Part shown: one piece after another, positions 20,156-28,200 of the stretch
Numbering within the stretch: position 1 is the first letter of the stretch
Layout of the letters: every line of letters starts with the position of its first letter
Source: Sulfurimonas sp. UBA6792
Lineage (GTDB): Bacteria > Campylobacterota > Campylobacteria > Campylobacterales > Sulfurimonadaceae
Length of the DNA stretch: 30,352 nucleotides
Direction of reading: 5' to 3'
Assembly (NCBI GenBank): GCA_002452425.1
Contig: DKFQ01000051.1
Location: 1-30,352 of the forward strand
Notes under the pieces: model-generated
What the model saw: the letters and a program-made list of their open reading frames with translations, nothing else
Told to the model about the DNA's origin: nothing
Databases searched by the model: none
Made by a program: the position numbers and the translations under genes

Positions 20156-21500
20156 TGGCTGTAGCGGTACGGTACCCGTGCCTAAAAAAGAGACGGTGAT
20201 TGATACTACATTGCCGATTGTTGAGCTTACTGCAAATGGCACGATTATAGATACAAACTCGATTGCACTTGAGTGGAAACCGATTGAGGATCAAAGGGTA
20301 GAGGGTGTCTATATCTACAAAACAGTGGTTGGTGAAACAGATACTAAAAAAGACGCATACTATGATACAGTGCCTAGTCGTTTCTCTACGCACTACCTCG
20401 ATACAAAAATAGAACCAAACAAGCGTTATAGTTACTATTTCAAAACATACAGCACAAAAGCAGAATCGCAAAAAAGTGCAGCGACGGTGATAGCTTCTCT
20501 TCCAGAACTTGAGTCTGTTGTCTGGATTCATAGCAGACAAGGAATGCCAAAAAGTGCAAAAATTTTATGGCGTCCACATGCAAATGAGAAGGTAAAAGCT
20601 TACATCGTTCAAAGACGAACACTTGAAGATAGTAAATGGATTGATGTGGCAACAGTAGAAGGACGTCTTAATGCAGAGTATATAGATGAAGATTTAAAAG
20701 ATAATTTTACCTATATATATCGTGTTCGCGTAAAAACATACGATGGACTTATCTCTAAACCAAGCCAAGAAGTCACCGTTTTAACAAAAGAGCTTCCTGT
20801 TGAAGTTATGCAGATTGTAGCTTCTACTGATATACCAAAAAAGATAGAACTTCACTGGAAAAAGAGTGACGCTGTTGACTTTTTGATGTATAGAATCTAC
20901 AGGTCTGTAAGTATTAATGGAAGTTACACGTTGCTTGCCGAGACAAAAACAAACTCTTATGTGGATACTATCAAAGAGGATGGTCAAGAGTACTTTTACA
21001 GAATTAGTGTTGTTGATAGAGACAAGCTAGAGAGTATCAACTCTAACCACACTGCACTCGGAAGAACGCTCGTAAAACCAGCTGCTCCATCTTTAGCAGA
21101 GGCAAAATTTTCAAATGGGCAGGTAAAACTCTCTTGGATTGGGACTGATTCTAGGGCAAAGAGTTATACAGTACAAAAAAAATATAGCAAAGGTTTTTTA
21201 GAGAGTTCGATTGAAGATTTTCAAAATATCAAAGGAAATCAGTTTTTTGACTCCAATGTGCAGTATGATAAAACATACTACTATAAAATCTTTTCAGTGG
21301 ATGCAAATGGTATCAAATCAGAGCCGAGCATAGAGATCAAAATGACAATCGAAGACAAAAATATGGTTCCAAAAAAAAGAGAACCTGCTGTAGTTGAGAG
21401 AGATGTACCACAAAGTAACAGCACAAGAAGTAGTAGCCAACAAAAGCCAGTTGTTGCGCCTATCGAAGAGGTCATTGTGCCAATGCAAGATTTTAACTAA
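20103..21500 (+). CDS. flpA: FlpA-like fibronectin type III lipoprotein
   Basis: The 465-residue protein has a lipoprotein signal (LLILSGC, lipidated Cys20). Four fibronectin type III-like repeats follow, each with a strand starting at a Trp: W58 (WKPIEDQ), W156 (WRPHANE), W252 (WKKSDAV) and W345 (WIGTDSR), spaced 93-98 residues apart. A Pro/Lys/Gln-rich low-complexity tail begins near residue 420. In C. jejuni the homolog FlpA is a surface fibronectin-binding adhesin whose reported binding motif is WRPHPDF (about residues 158-164); here WRPH is kept at W156. The start is ATG 20103, with GGAG seven bases before it. It precedes trmB, ftsE and ftsX, hinting at an envelope role. Function in this organism is not known. 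Confidence 0.85.
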   Translation: MRLWTLTTLYAVSLLILSGCSGTVPVPKKETVIDTTLPIVELTANGTIIDTNSIALEWKPIEDQRVEGVYIYKTVVGETDTKKDAYYDTVPSRFSTHYLDTKIEPNKRYSYYFKTYSTKAESQKSAATVIASLPELESVVWIHSRQGMPKSAKILWRPHANEKVKAYIVQRRTLEDSKWIDVATVEGRLNAEYIDEDLKDNFTYIYRVRVKTYDGLISKPSQEVTVLTKELPVEVMQIVASTDIPKKIELHWKKSDAVDFLMYRIYRSVSINGSYTLLAETKTNSYVDTIKEDGQEYFYRISVVDRDKLESINSNHTALGRTLVKPAAPSLAEAKFSNGQVKLSWIGTDSRAKSYTVQKKYSKGFLESSIEDFQNIKGNQFFDSNVQYDKTYYYKIFSVDANGIKSEPSIEIKMTIEDKNMVPKKREPAVVERDVPQSNSTRSSSQQKPVVAPIEEVIVPMQDFN

Positions 21501-21511
21501 AACGAGAATGA

Positions 21512-22684
21512 ATGCCGCATTTACATATAAAAGAGTTTAAAGAGATAGAGTTTCCATCCCAGAGTGATGGAGCCTCTTTTTATTTTATAGCCAAAAACGC
21601 ATCGTATCAAGAAGAGAGACTCATCTGCGCAAAAGTGGATGAAGATGAGTTTTTTTTGTTGGTGATAGACGAGGAGGGGAAGAAACTTCTCAAAAGCGAT
21701 AAGCTCACGCGACCAACTTCTGTTTATAATGTACATAAAGCGCTTTTGTCCTATGCGAACCTTGCTGGATTGGAGGTTATCGCATCCAATGTACCGCATC
21801 ATCAAAAAAATATTCACCTCAGAGAAGTAACAGCCCTTAAAGATATAACTTACTTTGCCCAAAATTTTCCACAAAACAAAAAAATTCGTATTGAGGTCGG
21901 TTTTGGCTCTGGGCGCCATCTCCTGCATCAAGCTTCCAATAATCCAGATGTTCTGTTTATCGGTATAGAGATTCACACTCCTTCTATTGAACAAGTTTTA
22001 AAACAAACTACCATCCAAAATATAAACAATATTTTAGTGCTTAACTATGATGCAAGACTTTTTATGGAGCTTGTCCCATCCAATGCCATAGAGAAGATTT
22101 ATGTCCATTTTCCTGTGCCATGGGATAAAAAACCGCATAGAAGAGTTATTTCAGCTCCATTCATCGAAGAGGCAAGACGCATCTTGAATGTTGGCGGAAC
22201 GCTGGAGCTTAGAACAGATAGTGAAAACTACTATGCATACTCGTATGAGACATTTATTGCTCCAAACAAAACCACGCTTCATATCAACAAAAACAAAGAT
22301 ATTGCAGTGACAAGCAAGTATGAAGATAGATGGAAGAAGATGGAGAAAAACATCTATGACCTAACAATGATAAACGATGAAGAGTCTTTGGAGCTTGTAC
22401 TTGAAGGTAGTTTTGATTTTTCTGAAGTGCGACTAAAACCACAGGCGATACTAGACCTTTATAAAACTGTTCAAAGATTTGATGGCGGTTTTCTTAATTT
22501 TGAGAGAAGCTATACCCTTGAAGATGGGGTTATGCTACGCCTCTCTATGGGAAGTTTTGACAAACCGGAACATGTTTATGTCATCATCAGAGGTGAAGAT
22601 GCACACTATTTTGCAAAAAAACCGCTCAAATCAAGAAGCAACCTTTTGGCACATAAATTTTTAAACGAGACGCTTCATGGATAA
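21512..22684 (+). CDS. trmB: tRNA (guanine-N7-)-methyltransferase, long epsilonproteobacterial form
   Basis: TrmB transfers a methyl group from S-adenosylmethionine to G46 in the variable loop of tRNAs. The SAM-binding motif IEVGFGSGRHLL (about 127-138), the FIGIEIH segment, the HFPVPWDKKPHRRV motif near residue 200 and LELRTDSENYY are clear. At 390 residues it is far longer than the usual 210-250. About 120 residues precede the methyltransferase core, and about 100 follow it; neither extension matches a domain I know. It begins 11 bases after the FlpA-like gene and overlaps ftsE by 8 bases. Confidence 0.9.
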   Translation: MPHLHIKEFKEIEFPSQSDGASFYFIAKNASYQEERLICAKVDEDEFFLLVIDEEGKKLLKSDKLTRPTSVYNVHKALLSYANLAGLEVIASNVPHHQKNIHLREVTALKDITYFAQNFPQNKKIRIEVGFGSGRHLLHQASNNPDVLFIGIEIHTPSIEQVLKQTTIQNINNILVLNYDARLFMELVPSNAIEKIYVHFPVPWDKKPHRRVISAPFIEEARRILNVGGTLELRTDSENYYAYSYETFIAPNKTTLHINKNKDIAVTSKYEDRWKKMEKNIYDLTMINDEESLELVLEGSFDFSEVRLKPQAILDLYKTVQRFDGGFLNFERSYTLEDGVMLRLSMGSFDKPEHVYVIIRGEDAHYFAKKPLKSRSNLLAHKFLNETLHG

Positions 22685-23348
22685 AGTTATCATCGCGCAA
22701 GACCTCTCTTTGGCATATTCTAACAATGAAACCATTATCAATAAAGCGAGTTTTTCGATAAATTCAGGTAATTTTGTCTTTATTACAGGAGCAAGCGGAA
22801 GTGGAAAATCAACACTTCTCAAATCTCTTTACGGAGCGCTTAAGCCTAAACAGGGCTCTCTTGTGGTTGGCGGGGTTGAACTTAAAGCCATTTCACGCTC
22901 AAAACTTAACTTTTTAAGAAGACATATTGGAATCGTTTTTCAAGATTATAAACTTGTTAAAGAGTGGACAATAGAGAAAAATATCATGCTCCCTCTTTTG
23001 ATAAACGGGTACCTTAAGAGTGTTGCGCAAGATCAGGTTGAGAAACTCTTAAAACATGTACGCCTTAACCATCAAATAGGAAAATACCCATTAGAACTCA
23101 GCGGTGGAGAACAACAAAGAGTTGCCATGGCAAGAGCGCTTGCGCACAATCCTATCTTGATTATGGCGGATGAGCCTACAGGAAACCTTGATGAGTACTC
23201 TTCACAACTCATCTGGAATCTTTTAGAGGGTGCGAACAATCAGCTAAAGACTACTGTTATTGTCGTTACGCATAATATTCCGAAAAATTTAAGCGTTGAT
23301 TATAAACATTTTCACATAGAATATGGAAATATACATGAAATCCGTTAG
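22677..23348 (+). CDS. ftsE: cell-division ABC transporter ATP-binding protein FtsE
   Basis: The 223-residue ABC ATPase has Walker A GASGSGKST (38-46), Q-loop FQDYKLV, signature LSGGEQQR, Walker B LIMADEPTGNLD and the H-loop VVTHN. Together with FtsX, FtsE forms a divisome complex in which ATP hydrolysis drives a periplasmic murein hydrolase activator. It overlaps trmB by 8 bases and ftsX by 14. The LPD-type MacB/LolD ATPases are close relatives, but the pairing with an FtsX-like protein and a LytM factor supports FtsE. Confidence 0.93.
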   Translation: MDKVIIAQDLSLAYSNNETIINKASFSINSGNFVFITGASGSGKSTLLKSLYGALKPKQGSLVVGGVELKAISRSKLNFLRRHIGIVFQDYKLVKEWTIEKNIMLPLLINGYLKSVAQDQVEKLLKHVRLNHQIGKYPLELSGGEQQRVAMARALAHNPILIMADEPTGNLDEYSSQLIWNLLEGANNQLKTTVIVVTHNIPKNLSVDYKHFHIEYGNIHEIR

Positions 23349-24147
23349 AAATCATCTCTCCCTCGTTCTAGCACTCTTAAGCATACTCTTCTCAATGCAG
23401 CTTTATTTTATTGTGGAGCGCTCCATTGATGCGTACAAAGTAAAACTTTCGCAAAATTACTCTGTTATTGCGGTCAGCAAAGAGGAGTTGAGTAGTGAAG
23501 CATTTGCCAAAATCAACAAAATCGTATCACAAGCCAAAGAGATTGCTCCTGATTCTGTAATCAAAAGATTGAGCAGTGATATGAAGAGTACAAATGTCGA
23601 GCTTTTAAAACTGACATTGCCACGATTTTACAAACTCTCTTTGAGTCATTATCCCTCTCCAGAAGAGATAAAAAAACTAAAAAGTGATTTGCTTGCGCAT
23701 AATGCTATAACAAAGGTAGAGGATTTTGCTCATACGCATGACACTGTCTATAAACTTCTGCTTCTTTTTAAAAATGTAGTGACACTTTTTTCAAGTGTGG
23801 TGCTTCTTGTAACAGTGCTGCTTATCTTTAAAGAGTTACGAATATGGCAGTACAAACACAACGAACGTATGAGTATTATGGGGCTTTTTGGGGCTGCTCT
23901 TTGGCTACGTTCTGCTGTGCTTTTTAGACTTGCAATTGTTGATGCACTTCTAGCAAGTTTTGTCGCTTTTGGCATTTTCACCTACCTCTCTTCCTATCCT
24001 TGGGTGCTTGATCAGTTTAAAAACATCGGTATTGATGTTGTTGTTTTTAACCCTATTGATGACTTTTTGATGATTTTAGGCGTTGCTGTGGCAATCTCTA
24101 TAGTTTTGGCATCGTTGATTGTTCTGGGACATAAAGAAGAGGCATGA
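23335..24147 (+). CDS. ftsX: cell-division protein FtsX
   Basis: The 270-residue membrane protein has the FtsX layout: one N-terminal helix (LVLALLSILFSMQLYFIV), a periplasmic loop of about 110 residues, then three helices (LLFKNVVTLFSSVVLLVTVLLIF; LFRLAIVDALLASFVAFGIF; FLMILGVAVAISIVLASLIVL). FtsX transmits FtsE ATPase state to the periplasmic hydrolase activator. I place the start at ATG 23335, with GGAA six bases upstream; an ATG at 23323 is possible. It overlaps ftsE by 14 bases and the LytM gene by 4. Confidence 0.9.
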   Translation: MKSVRNHLSLVLALLSILFSMQLYFIVERSIDAYKVKLSQNYSVIAVSKEELSSEAFAKINKIVSQAKEIAPDSVIKRLSSDMKSTNVELLKLTLPRFYKLSLSHYPSPEEIKKLKSDLLAHNAITKVEDFAHTHDTVYKLLLLFKNVVTLFSSVVLLVTVLLIFKELRIWQYKHNERMSIMGLFGAALWLRSAVLFRLAIVDALLASFVAFGIFTYLSSYPWVLDQFKNIGIDVVVFNPIDDFLMILGVAVAISIVLASLIVLGHKEEA

Positions 24148-25367
24148 TTCGTTTACTTCCCTCCCTTTTACTTCTCTCTTTTTGTTTGCACGCAAAGACA
24201 AATATAGATACAAAAATAGAAAAAACAAGCTCAGAGATAGGCACGTATGTAAAAACGCAGGAGCTTGTGAGCAAAAAAATGGATGAGACTGCTCAAGCAA
24301 TTATTGCTCATGAAAAAGAGATTGCTGCTCAGCAACATGTTCTTAAAAAACTTCAAGAAGAGCTTGTAGAAAAAGAGGGGAGCTATGGTGCTAATGTTGA
24401 AGAGATTAAATCTCTCAAAGGTGTGCAAGAGAGCCTAAAGCAAAACAGCAGTGCACTTGAAGAGGAGCTGGTTTTTACTATTGCGCAGAGTGTCTCACTC
24501 TCTATTATTTTAGAAGAAGAGTACAGCGCAAACGAAGAGTCGCTCATCGAGTATGAAGTTTTAGAAAGTATGCTTAAGAGTGCTAAAGCCAAAATCAAAG
24601 AGCTCAACAAAGAGTTTCATGAAAACTCCAAAAATATAGATGTTTTAAATCAGCATGTGAGTGTGATAGAGAGCGCAATTGCTTCCATTGATGGCAAAAG
24701 AAAAGAGATTAAAAAGACGCAAGAGGCAAATATAGAGTCACTCAAAAATTTAAAAATTGCAAGAGAATCCTATAAAAAAGAGTTAAAAGAGATTTTAAAC
24801 AAGCAAGATTCTCTCAAAAAAACATTGGCACAGCTTAACATTGTAAAGATAGATGAACTCTCAAAAGCTCAGGAAGAGGCTCAAAGAGCAGAAGCGTTTA
24901 GCGCAAAAGAGAGTGTCTCAAATGATAATCTGCCAAAGGTTAAAACGCAAGGAAGCAGTTACCAAGCTGCAAAAACAAAGCTCTATGTCGGAGAAAAAAC
25001 GATAGCGCCGTTTGAACCTTATAAAATCACAAAACAGTACGGAAACTATACAGACCCCATCTATGGTATCAAAGTTTTTAATGAGTCAATCTCTATGAAA
25101 CCAAATCAGCCAAATGAAAAAGTCAAAACAGTTTTTAATGGAAAAGTTATCTATGCAGACAAAACACCTGTTTTAAACAATATTGTCATAGTAGAGCATG
25201 ACAATGGACTTCATACTATCTATGCGAATCTCTCTCAGATAGCACCAGATATAGAAAAAGGCAAAAAGGTTAAAAAAGGCGCAGTTATAGGGCGTATAAG
25301 CGATGAATTGATTTTTGAAGTAACGCAAAAATCGTTTCACATCAACCCAGTTGCTCTCTTTCAATAA
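24144..25367 (+). CDS. EnvC-like degenerate LytM (M23) factor, probable murein hydrolase activator
   Basis: The 407-residue protein has a signal peptide (LLPSLLLLSFCLHA), a long coiled-coil region (about 20-270, heptad-rich Glu/Lys/Leu), and a C-terminal M23/LytM fold with KTVFNGKVIYADKT, VIVEHDNGLHTIYANLSQ and KKGAVIGRI. The zinc-binding residues are gone: YAHL reads YANL, HLHFE reads DELIFE, and the first His motif is missing. This is the EnvC pattern, in which a dead LytM domain activates amidases under FtsEX control. The start overlaps ftsX by 4 bases (ATGA). The gene ends in a hairpin (25363-25384). Confidence 0.87.
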   Translation: MIRLLPSLLLLSFCLHAKTNIDTKIEKTSSEIGTYVKTQELVSKKMDETAQAIIAHEKEIAAQQHVLKKLQEELVEKEGSYGANVEEIKSLKGVQESLKQNSSALEEELVFTIAQSVSLSIILEEEYSANEESLIEYEVLESMLKSAKAKIKELNKEFHENSKNIDVLNQHVSVIESAIASIDGKRKEIKKTQEANIESLKNLKIARESYKKELKEILNKQDSLKKTLAQLNIVKIDELSKAQEEAQRAEAFSAKESVSNDNLPKVKTQGSSYQAAKTKLYVGEKTIAPFEPYKITKQYGNYTDPIYGIKVFNESISMKPNQPNEKVKTVFNGKVIYADKTPVLNNIVIVEHDNGLHTIYANLSQIAPDIEKGKKVKKGAVIGRISDELIFEVTQKSFHINPVALFQ

Positions 25368-25384
25368 GAGAGAGAAGTCTTATT
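25363..25384 (+). terminator. terminator-like hairpin after the LytM gene
   Basis: AATAAGA and TCTTATT form a perfect 7-bp stem around 8 bases, overlapping the stop codon. T-rich sequence follows (TTTATTTG, TTTTTG). It probably ends the rluD-to-LytM transcript, though the stem is AT-rich. Confidence 0.45.
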
Positions 25385-25468
25385 AACTTTATTTGATAGT
25401 TTTTGTTGTTTTTTTGATAGAGTGTGATAAAATGACAAAAAAGAGAGATGAGTTTTAAGGAGTCGCTG

Positions 25469-25867
25469 ATGGATAGAGAAAGAGATTTGGATAATCGTAG
25501 AAATAACGCTATGTACTATAATCAGCTTTTACGTGAAAATCAAACAAAAAACAAAACAAAAAATAGCTCTTACGAAACAACGTCTTTTGCGCAAAAAAAG
25601 GTGGACTTTAGTGATTATCTTCCTGTTATCGTGGGATATGAGGGGATTTTTTATACTTTTTATTTTATTGCTATCCCATATTTCATAGGAGCAATTTTTC
25701 TCTTTTTTGTTGTGGCAGGTGGCAAATTTGAGCATTTTATGCTTTTAGAGTTCAATGCCTTTTTAGTTGTTTGGATGATAGGGTATGAGGTTGTTGCTGC
25801 TTTGATACTGATTGCTATATTGCTCTCCTTTTTTAGACACAATGAGACGCAAAACAAGAGACGTTAG
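25469..25867 (+). CDS. hypothetical membrane protein with two TM helices
   Basis: The 132-residue protein begins MDRERDLDNRRNN, with a polar, charged N-terminal 55 residues and two hydrophobic helices (about FYFIAIPYFIGAIFLFFVV and FLVVWMIGYEVVAALILIAILL), then a short basic tail. I start it at ATG 25469 because AAGGAG precedes it by six bases; the ATG at 25448 lacks a good site. No family is recognised. A TAAAAT box (25428-25433) may be the promoter. It lies between the LytM gene and thrC without overlap. Function unknown. Confidence 0.6.
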   Translation: MDRERDLDNRRNNAMYYNQLLRENQTKNKTKNSSYETTSFAQKKVDFSDYLPVIVGYEGIFYTFYFIAIPYFIGAIFLFFVVAGGKFEHFMLLEFNAFLVVWMIGYEVVAALILIAILLSFFRHNETQNKRR

Positions 25868-25877
25868 AATAATTTGC

Positions 25878-25883
25878 TATAAT
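25878..25883 (+). promoter_or_regulatory. thrC -10 box
   Basis: TATAAT in TTGCTATAATTGC, 27 bases before ATG 25910. The upstream TTG at 25883 overlaps the last base of this box, so it cannot be the start codon. Confidence 0.6.
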
Positions 25884-25909
25884 TGCAAAAAAAATTTAGG
25901 CAGAACAGT

Positions 25910-27382
25910 ATGAACTTTATTCAAACGCGCGGGTGTGACGCAACAAGAGCAAAAAGTGTAACATTTTCAGAAGCTATTTTAAACCCTATCGCCTCTTTTG
26001 GCGGTCTTTATGTACCTGAAAATTTACCAGAGTTAGGAGAAGCGTTTTTAAACGAACATTTGAACGCATCATATAAAGAGCTTGCTGCGGCGATGCTTGG
26101 GCGTTTTGAGATTGATATTGAAAAAAATGTTATCGATGAAGCGTTAAAGCTTTACGACAAGTTTGATAACCCATCCAACCCCGTTCCTGTAGTAAAAGTA
26201 AAAGAGAATCTCTATGTAAGTGAACTATACCACGGTCCTACTCGTGCGTTTAAAGATATGGCACTGCAACCTTTTGGTGTTGTGCTTTCATCTATCGCAC
26301 AAAAAAGAGGCGAACACTATCTTATCCTTGCCGCAACAAGCGGTGACACTGGTCCGGCGGCGTTAGAGACTTTTAAAAATCGTGCAAATGTTCAAGTTGC
26401 ATGTCTCTACCCTGATGGCGGAACGAGTGATGTTCAGAGACTTCAAATGGTAACAGAGGATGCAAAAAATCTTAAAGTCATAGGCATAAATGGCGTTTTT
26501 GACGATGCACAAAATGCACTCAAGAGACTCTTGGCTTCAAGTGAATTTAAAGCGGCACTTCAAGAGAAAAGCATCCTTCTCTCAGCTGCAAATTCCGTCA
26601 ATTTTGGGCGCATCATTTTTCAAATCATCTATCATATCCACAGCTACCTTGAGCTTGTACGTCAAAATGCCATCACGATGGGCGAAAAGGTCTATCTTAA
26701 TGTACCGAGCGGAAACTTTGGAAATGCACTTGGGGCTTACTACGCATGGAAAATGGGCTTGCCGGTTGAAAAAATCATTATCTCTTCAAATGAAAACAAT
26801 GTTCTTACAAGACTTATAAAAACAGGAAAGTATGATCTAAGAGATGCTCATGTTGTCAACACAACTTCCCCCGCGATGGATATCCTAAAATCATCCAATG
26901 TAGAGCGTATTCTTTATGATATGTTTGGTTACGAGAGAACAAAAGAGCTAATGCAGGATTTGGAGTCTAAAAACTTCTATGAATTAAGCAGTGCAGAACT
27001 TGCAGAGCTTCAAAAGAGTTTTGATGCAGATTTTTGTACAGGCGATGAGGGCAAAGCCTATATAAAAGATACGTTTGAAAACAACGGCTATCTTATGGAT
27101 CCGCACACTGCTACATGTATGAAGTCTTATGAGACATGTTCAAATCCGGCGATAAAAACGATTGCTTACTCAACGGCTGAATGGACAAAGTTCTCTCCGG
27201 TGATAGCAAATGCGCTTACAGGAGAGGTTGATGCGCAAGATATCGTTGCGCTAGAGTCAATCGCAAAAGAGGCAAAACTCTCTATTCCTCCGATGATAAA
27301 AGAACTTTTCACTAAAGAGATAGTTCAAAAAACCGTTATAGAAAAAGAAGATATAGAAAAAGAGATACTCAAGTTTTTATAA
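25910..27382 (+). CDS. thrC: threonine synthase
   Basis: The 490-residue PLP enzyme converts O-phosphohomoserine to threonine. HGPTRAFKDMALQ carries the PLP Lys115, and ATSGDTGPAAL is the phosphate-binding loop. PSGNFGNALGAYYAWKMG follows in the core. The length and GPTRAFKD type match the fold-type II bacterial ThrC (long form). The ATG at 25910 has AGG nine bases upstream. The gene converges with proC, with one base between stops. Confidence 0.95.
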   Translation: MNFIQTRGCDATRAKSVTFSEAILNPIASFGGLYVPENLPELGEAFLNEHLNASYKELAAAMLGRFEIDIEKNVIDEALKLYDKFDNPSNPVPVVKVKENLYVSELYHGPTRAFKDMALQPFGVVLSSIAQKRGEHYLILAATSGDTGPAALETFKNRANVQVACLYPDGGTSDVQRLQMVTEDAKNLKVIGINGVFDDAQNALKRLLASSEFKAALQEKSILLSAANSVNFGRIIFQIIYHIHSYLELVRQNAITMGEKVYLNVPSGNFGNALGAYYAWKMGLPVEKIIISSNENNVLTRLIKTGKYDLRDAHVVNTTSPAMDILKSSNVERILYDMFGYERTKELMQDLESKNFYELSSAELAELQKSFDADFCTGDEGKAYIKDTFENNGYLMDPHTATCMKSYETCSNPAIKTIAYSTAEWTKFSPVIANALTGEVDAQDIVALESIAKEAKLSIPPMIKELFTKEIVQKTVIEKEDIEKEILKFL

Positions 27383-27383
27383 C

Positions 27384-28145
27384 CTAAGAGAGTTTTTTTG
27401 CTCTCTTGTGTGCTTTTTCAATAGCGTGGATACATGCAGCACGAGTTCCGCCATCTTCAAGTGCGCCGTATCCTGCAGCAGTTGTTCCTCCTGGACTCAT
27501 AACCGCATCTTTTAAAAGAGCAGGGTGAACATCTTGTATGAGTTTTCCAAAACCGTCAAAAAGTCCACGCATGACATCCATGGCATCAGCTCTTTTCATC
27601 CCCTCTTTGACGGCTCCATCAGCAAGTGCTTCAGCGATAAGAGCTAGATATGCAGGACCGCTTCCTGCAAGTGCCGTTGCGATGTCCAGCTCTTTTTCAC
27701 TCCCAAGCCAAAGCGTTGTACCGATTGTTCCAAGAAGCTCCTTTGCCTCCTCTTTGTAAATCTCATCGCCTGTGAGTGTAGTCATGGATTTGCCTACACT
27801 TGCAGCGAGATTTGGCATACAACGTACGAGGGCATAAGGGTTTAGATGCTCTCTCAATTTTTTTAAGGTTGTTCCTGCTAAAACAGAGTAGATTACTCTT
27901 GCTCTTCCTGTAAATTTGGAAGCAACTTCTTCTACGTTGGATGGCTTGACACAAAAAATAACTGTTTTTTGTTCGATATTGAAGCCATCAAGAAGTGCTT
28001 TTTCTACATTTACGCCAAGCTCTTTTTCAAATTTTTCCAGTTTTTCGAAACTTCTCCCTACAACTTCGATTTTGTAGCTCTCTTTTAGCCCTTTTGCAAT
28101 ACTTAGAGCCATATTTCCATTTCCGATAAAAGTTATAGTTTGCAT
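27384..28145 (-). CDS. proC: pyrroline-5-carboxylate reductase
   Basis: The 253-residue enzyme reduces pyrroline-5-carboxylate to proline with NAD(P)H, the last step of proline synthesis. It shows the N-terminal Rossmann motif FIGNGNMA, CVKPSNV, RCMPNLAASVG, the ALAGSGPAYLALIAEALADGAV helix and the C-terminal SPGGTTAAGYGALE signature. It is slightly short compared with the usual 265-275 residues. The ATG at 28145 has GAGG seven bases upstream. It is divergent from proA across 55 bases, so the two proline genes share a control region. Confidence 0.95.
   Translation of the reverse strand: MQTITFIGNGNMALSIAKGLKESYKIEVVGRSFEKLEKFEKELGVNVEKALLDGFNIEQKTVIFCVKPSNVEEVASKFTGRARVIYSVLAGTTLKKLREHLNPYALVRCMPNLAASVGKSMTTLTGDEIYKEEAKELLGTIGTTLWLGSEKELDIATALAGSGPAYLALIAEALADGAVKEGMKRADAMDVMRGLFDGFGKLIQDVHPALLKDAVMSPGGTTAAGYGALEDGGTRAACIHAIEKAHKRAKKLS
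27386..27407 (+). terminator. possible thrC terminator hairpin inside proC end
   Basis: AAGAGAG and CTCTCTT form a 7-bp stem around TTTTTTTG, just after the thrC stop. It also encodes the last residues of proC. No T-run directly follows on the plus strand, so the termination function is tentative. Confidence 0.3.
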
Positions 28146-28200
28146 AAGCCACCCTCATTTTTTTTGTGGTAGTATAACATTAAAATTTTATGGAGAAGAT

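Noticed and set aside
20142..20540. 132-residue antisense frame in the FlpA-like gene
   Set aside because: Cys- and Phe-rich translation with no plausible start site; explained by the gene on the other strand.
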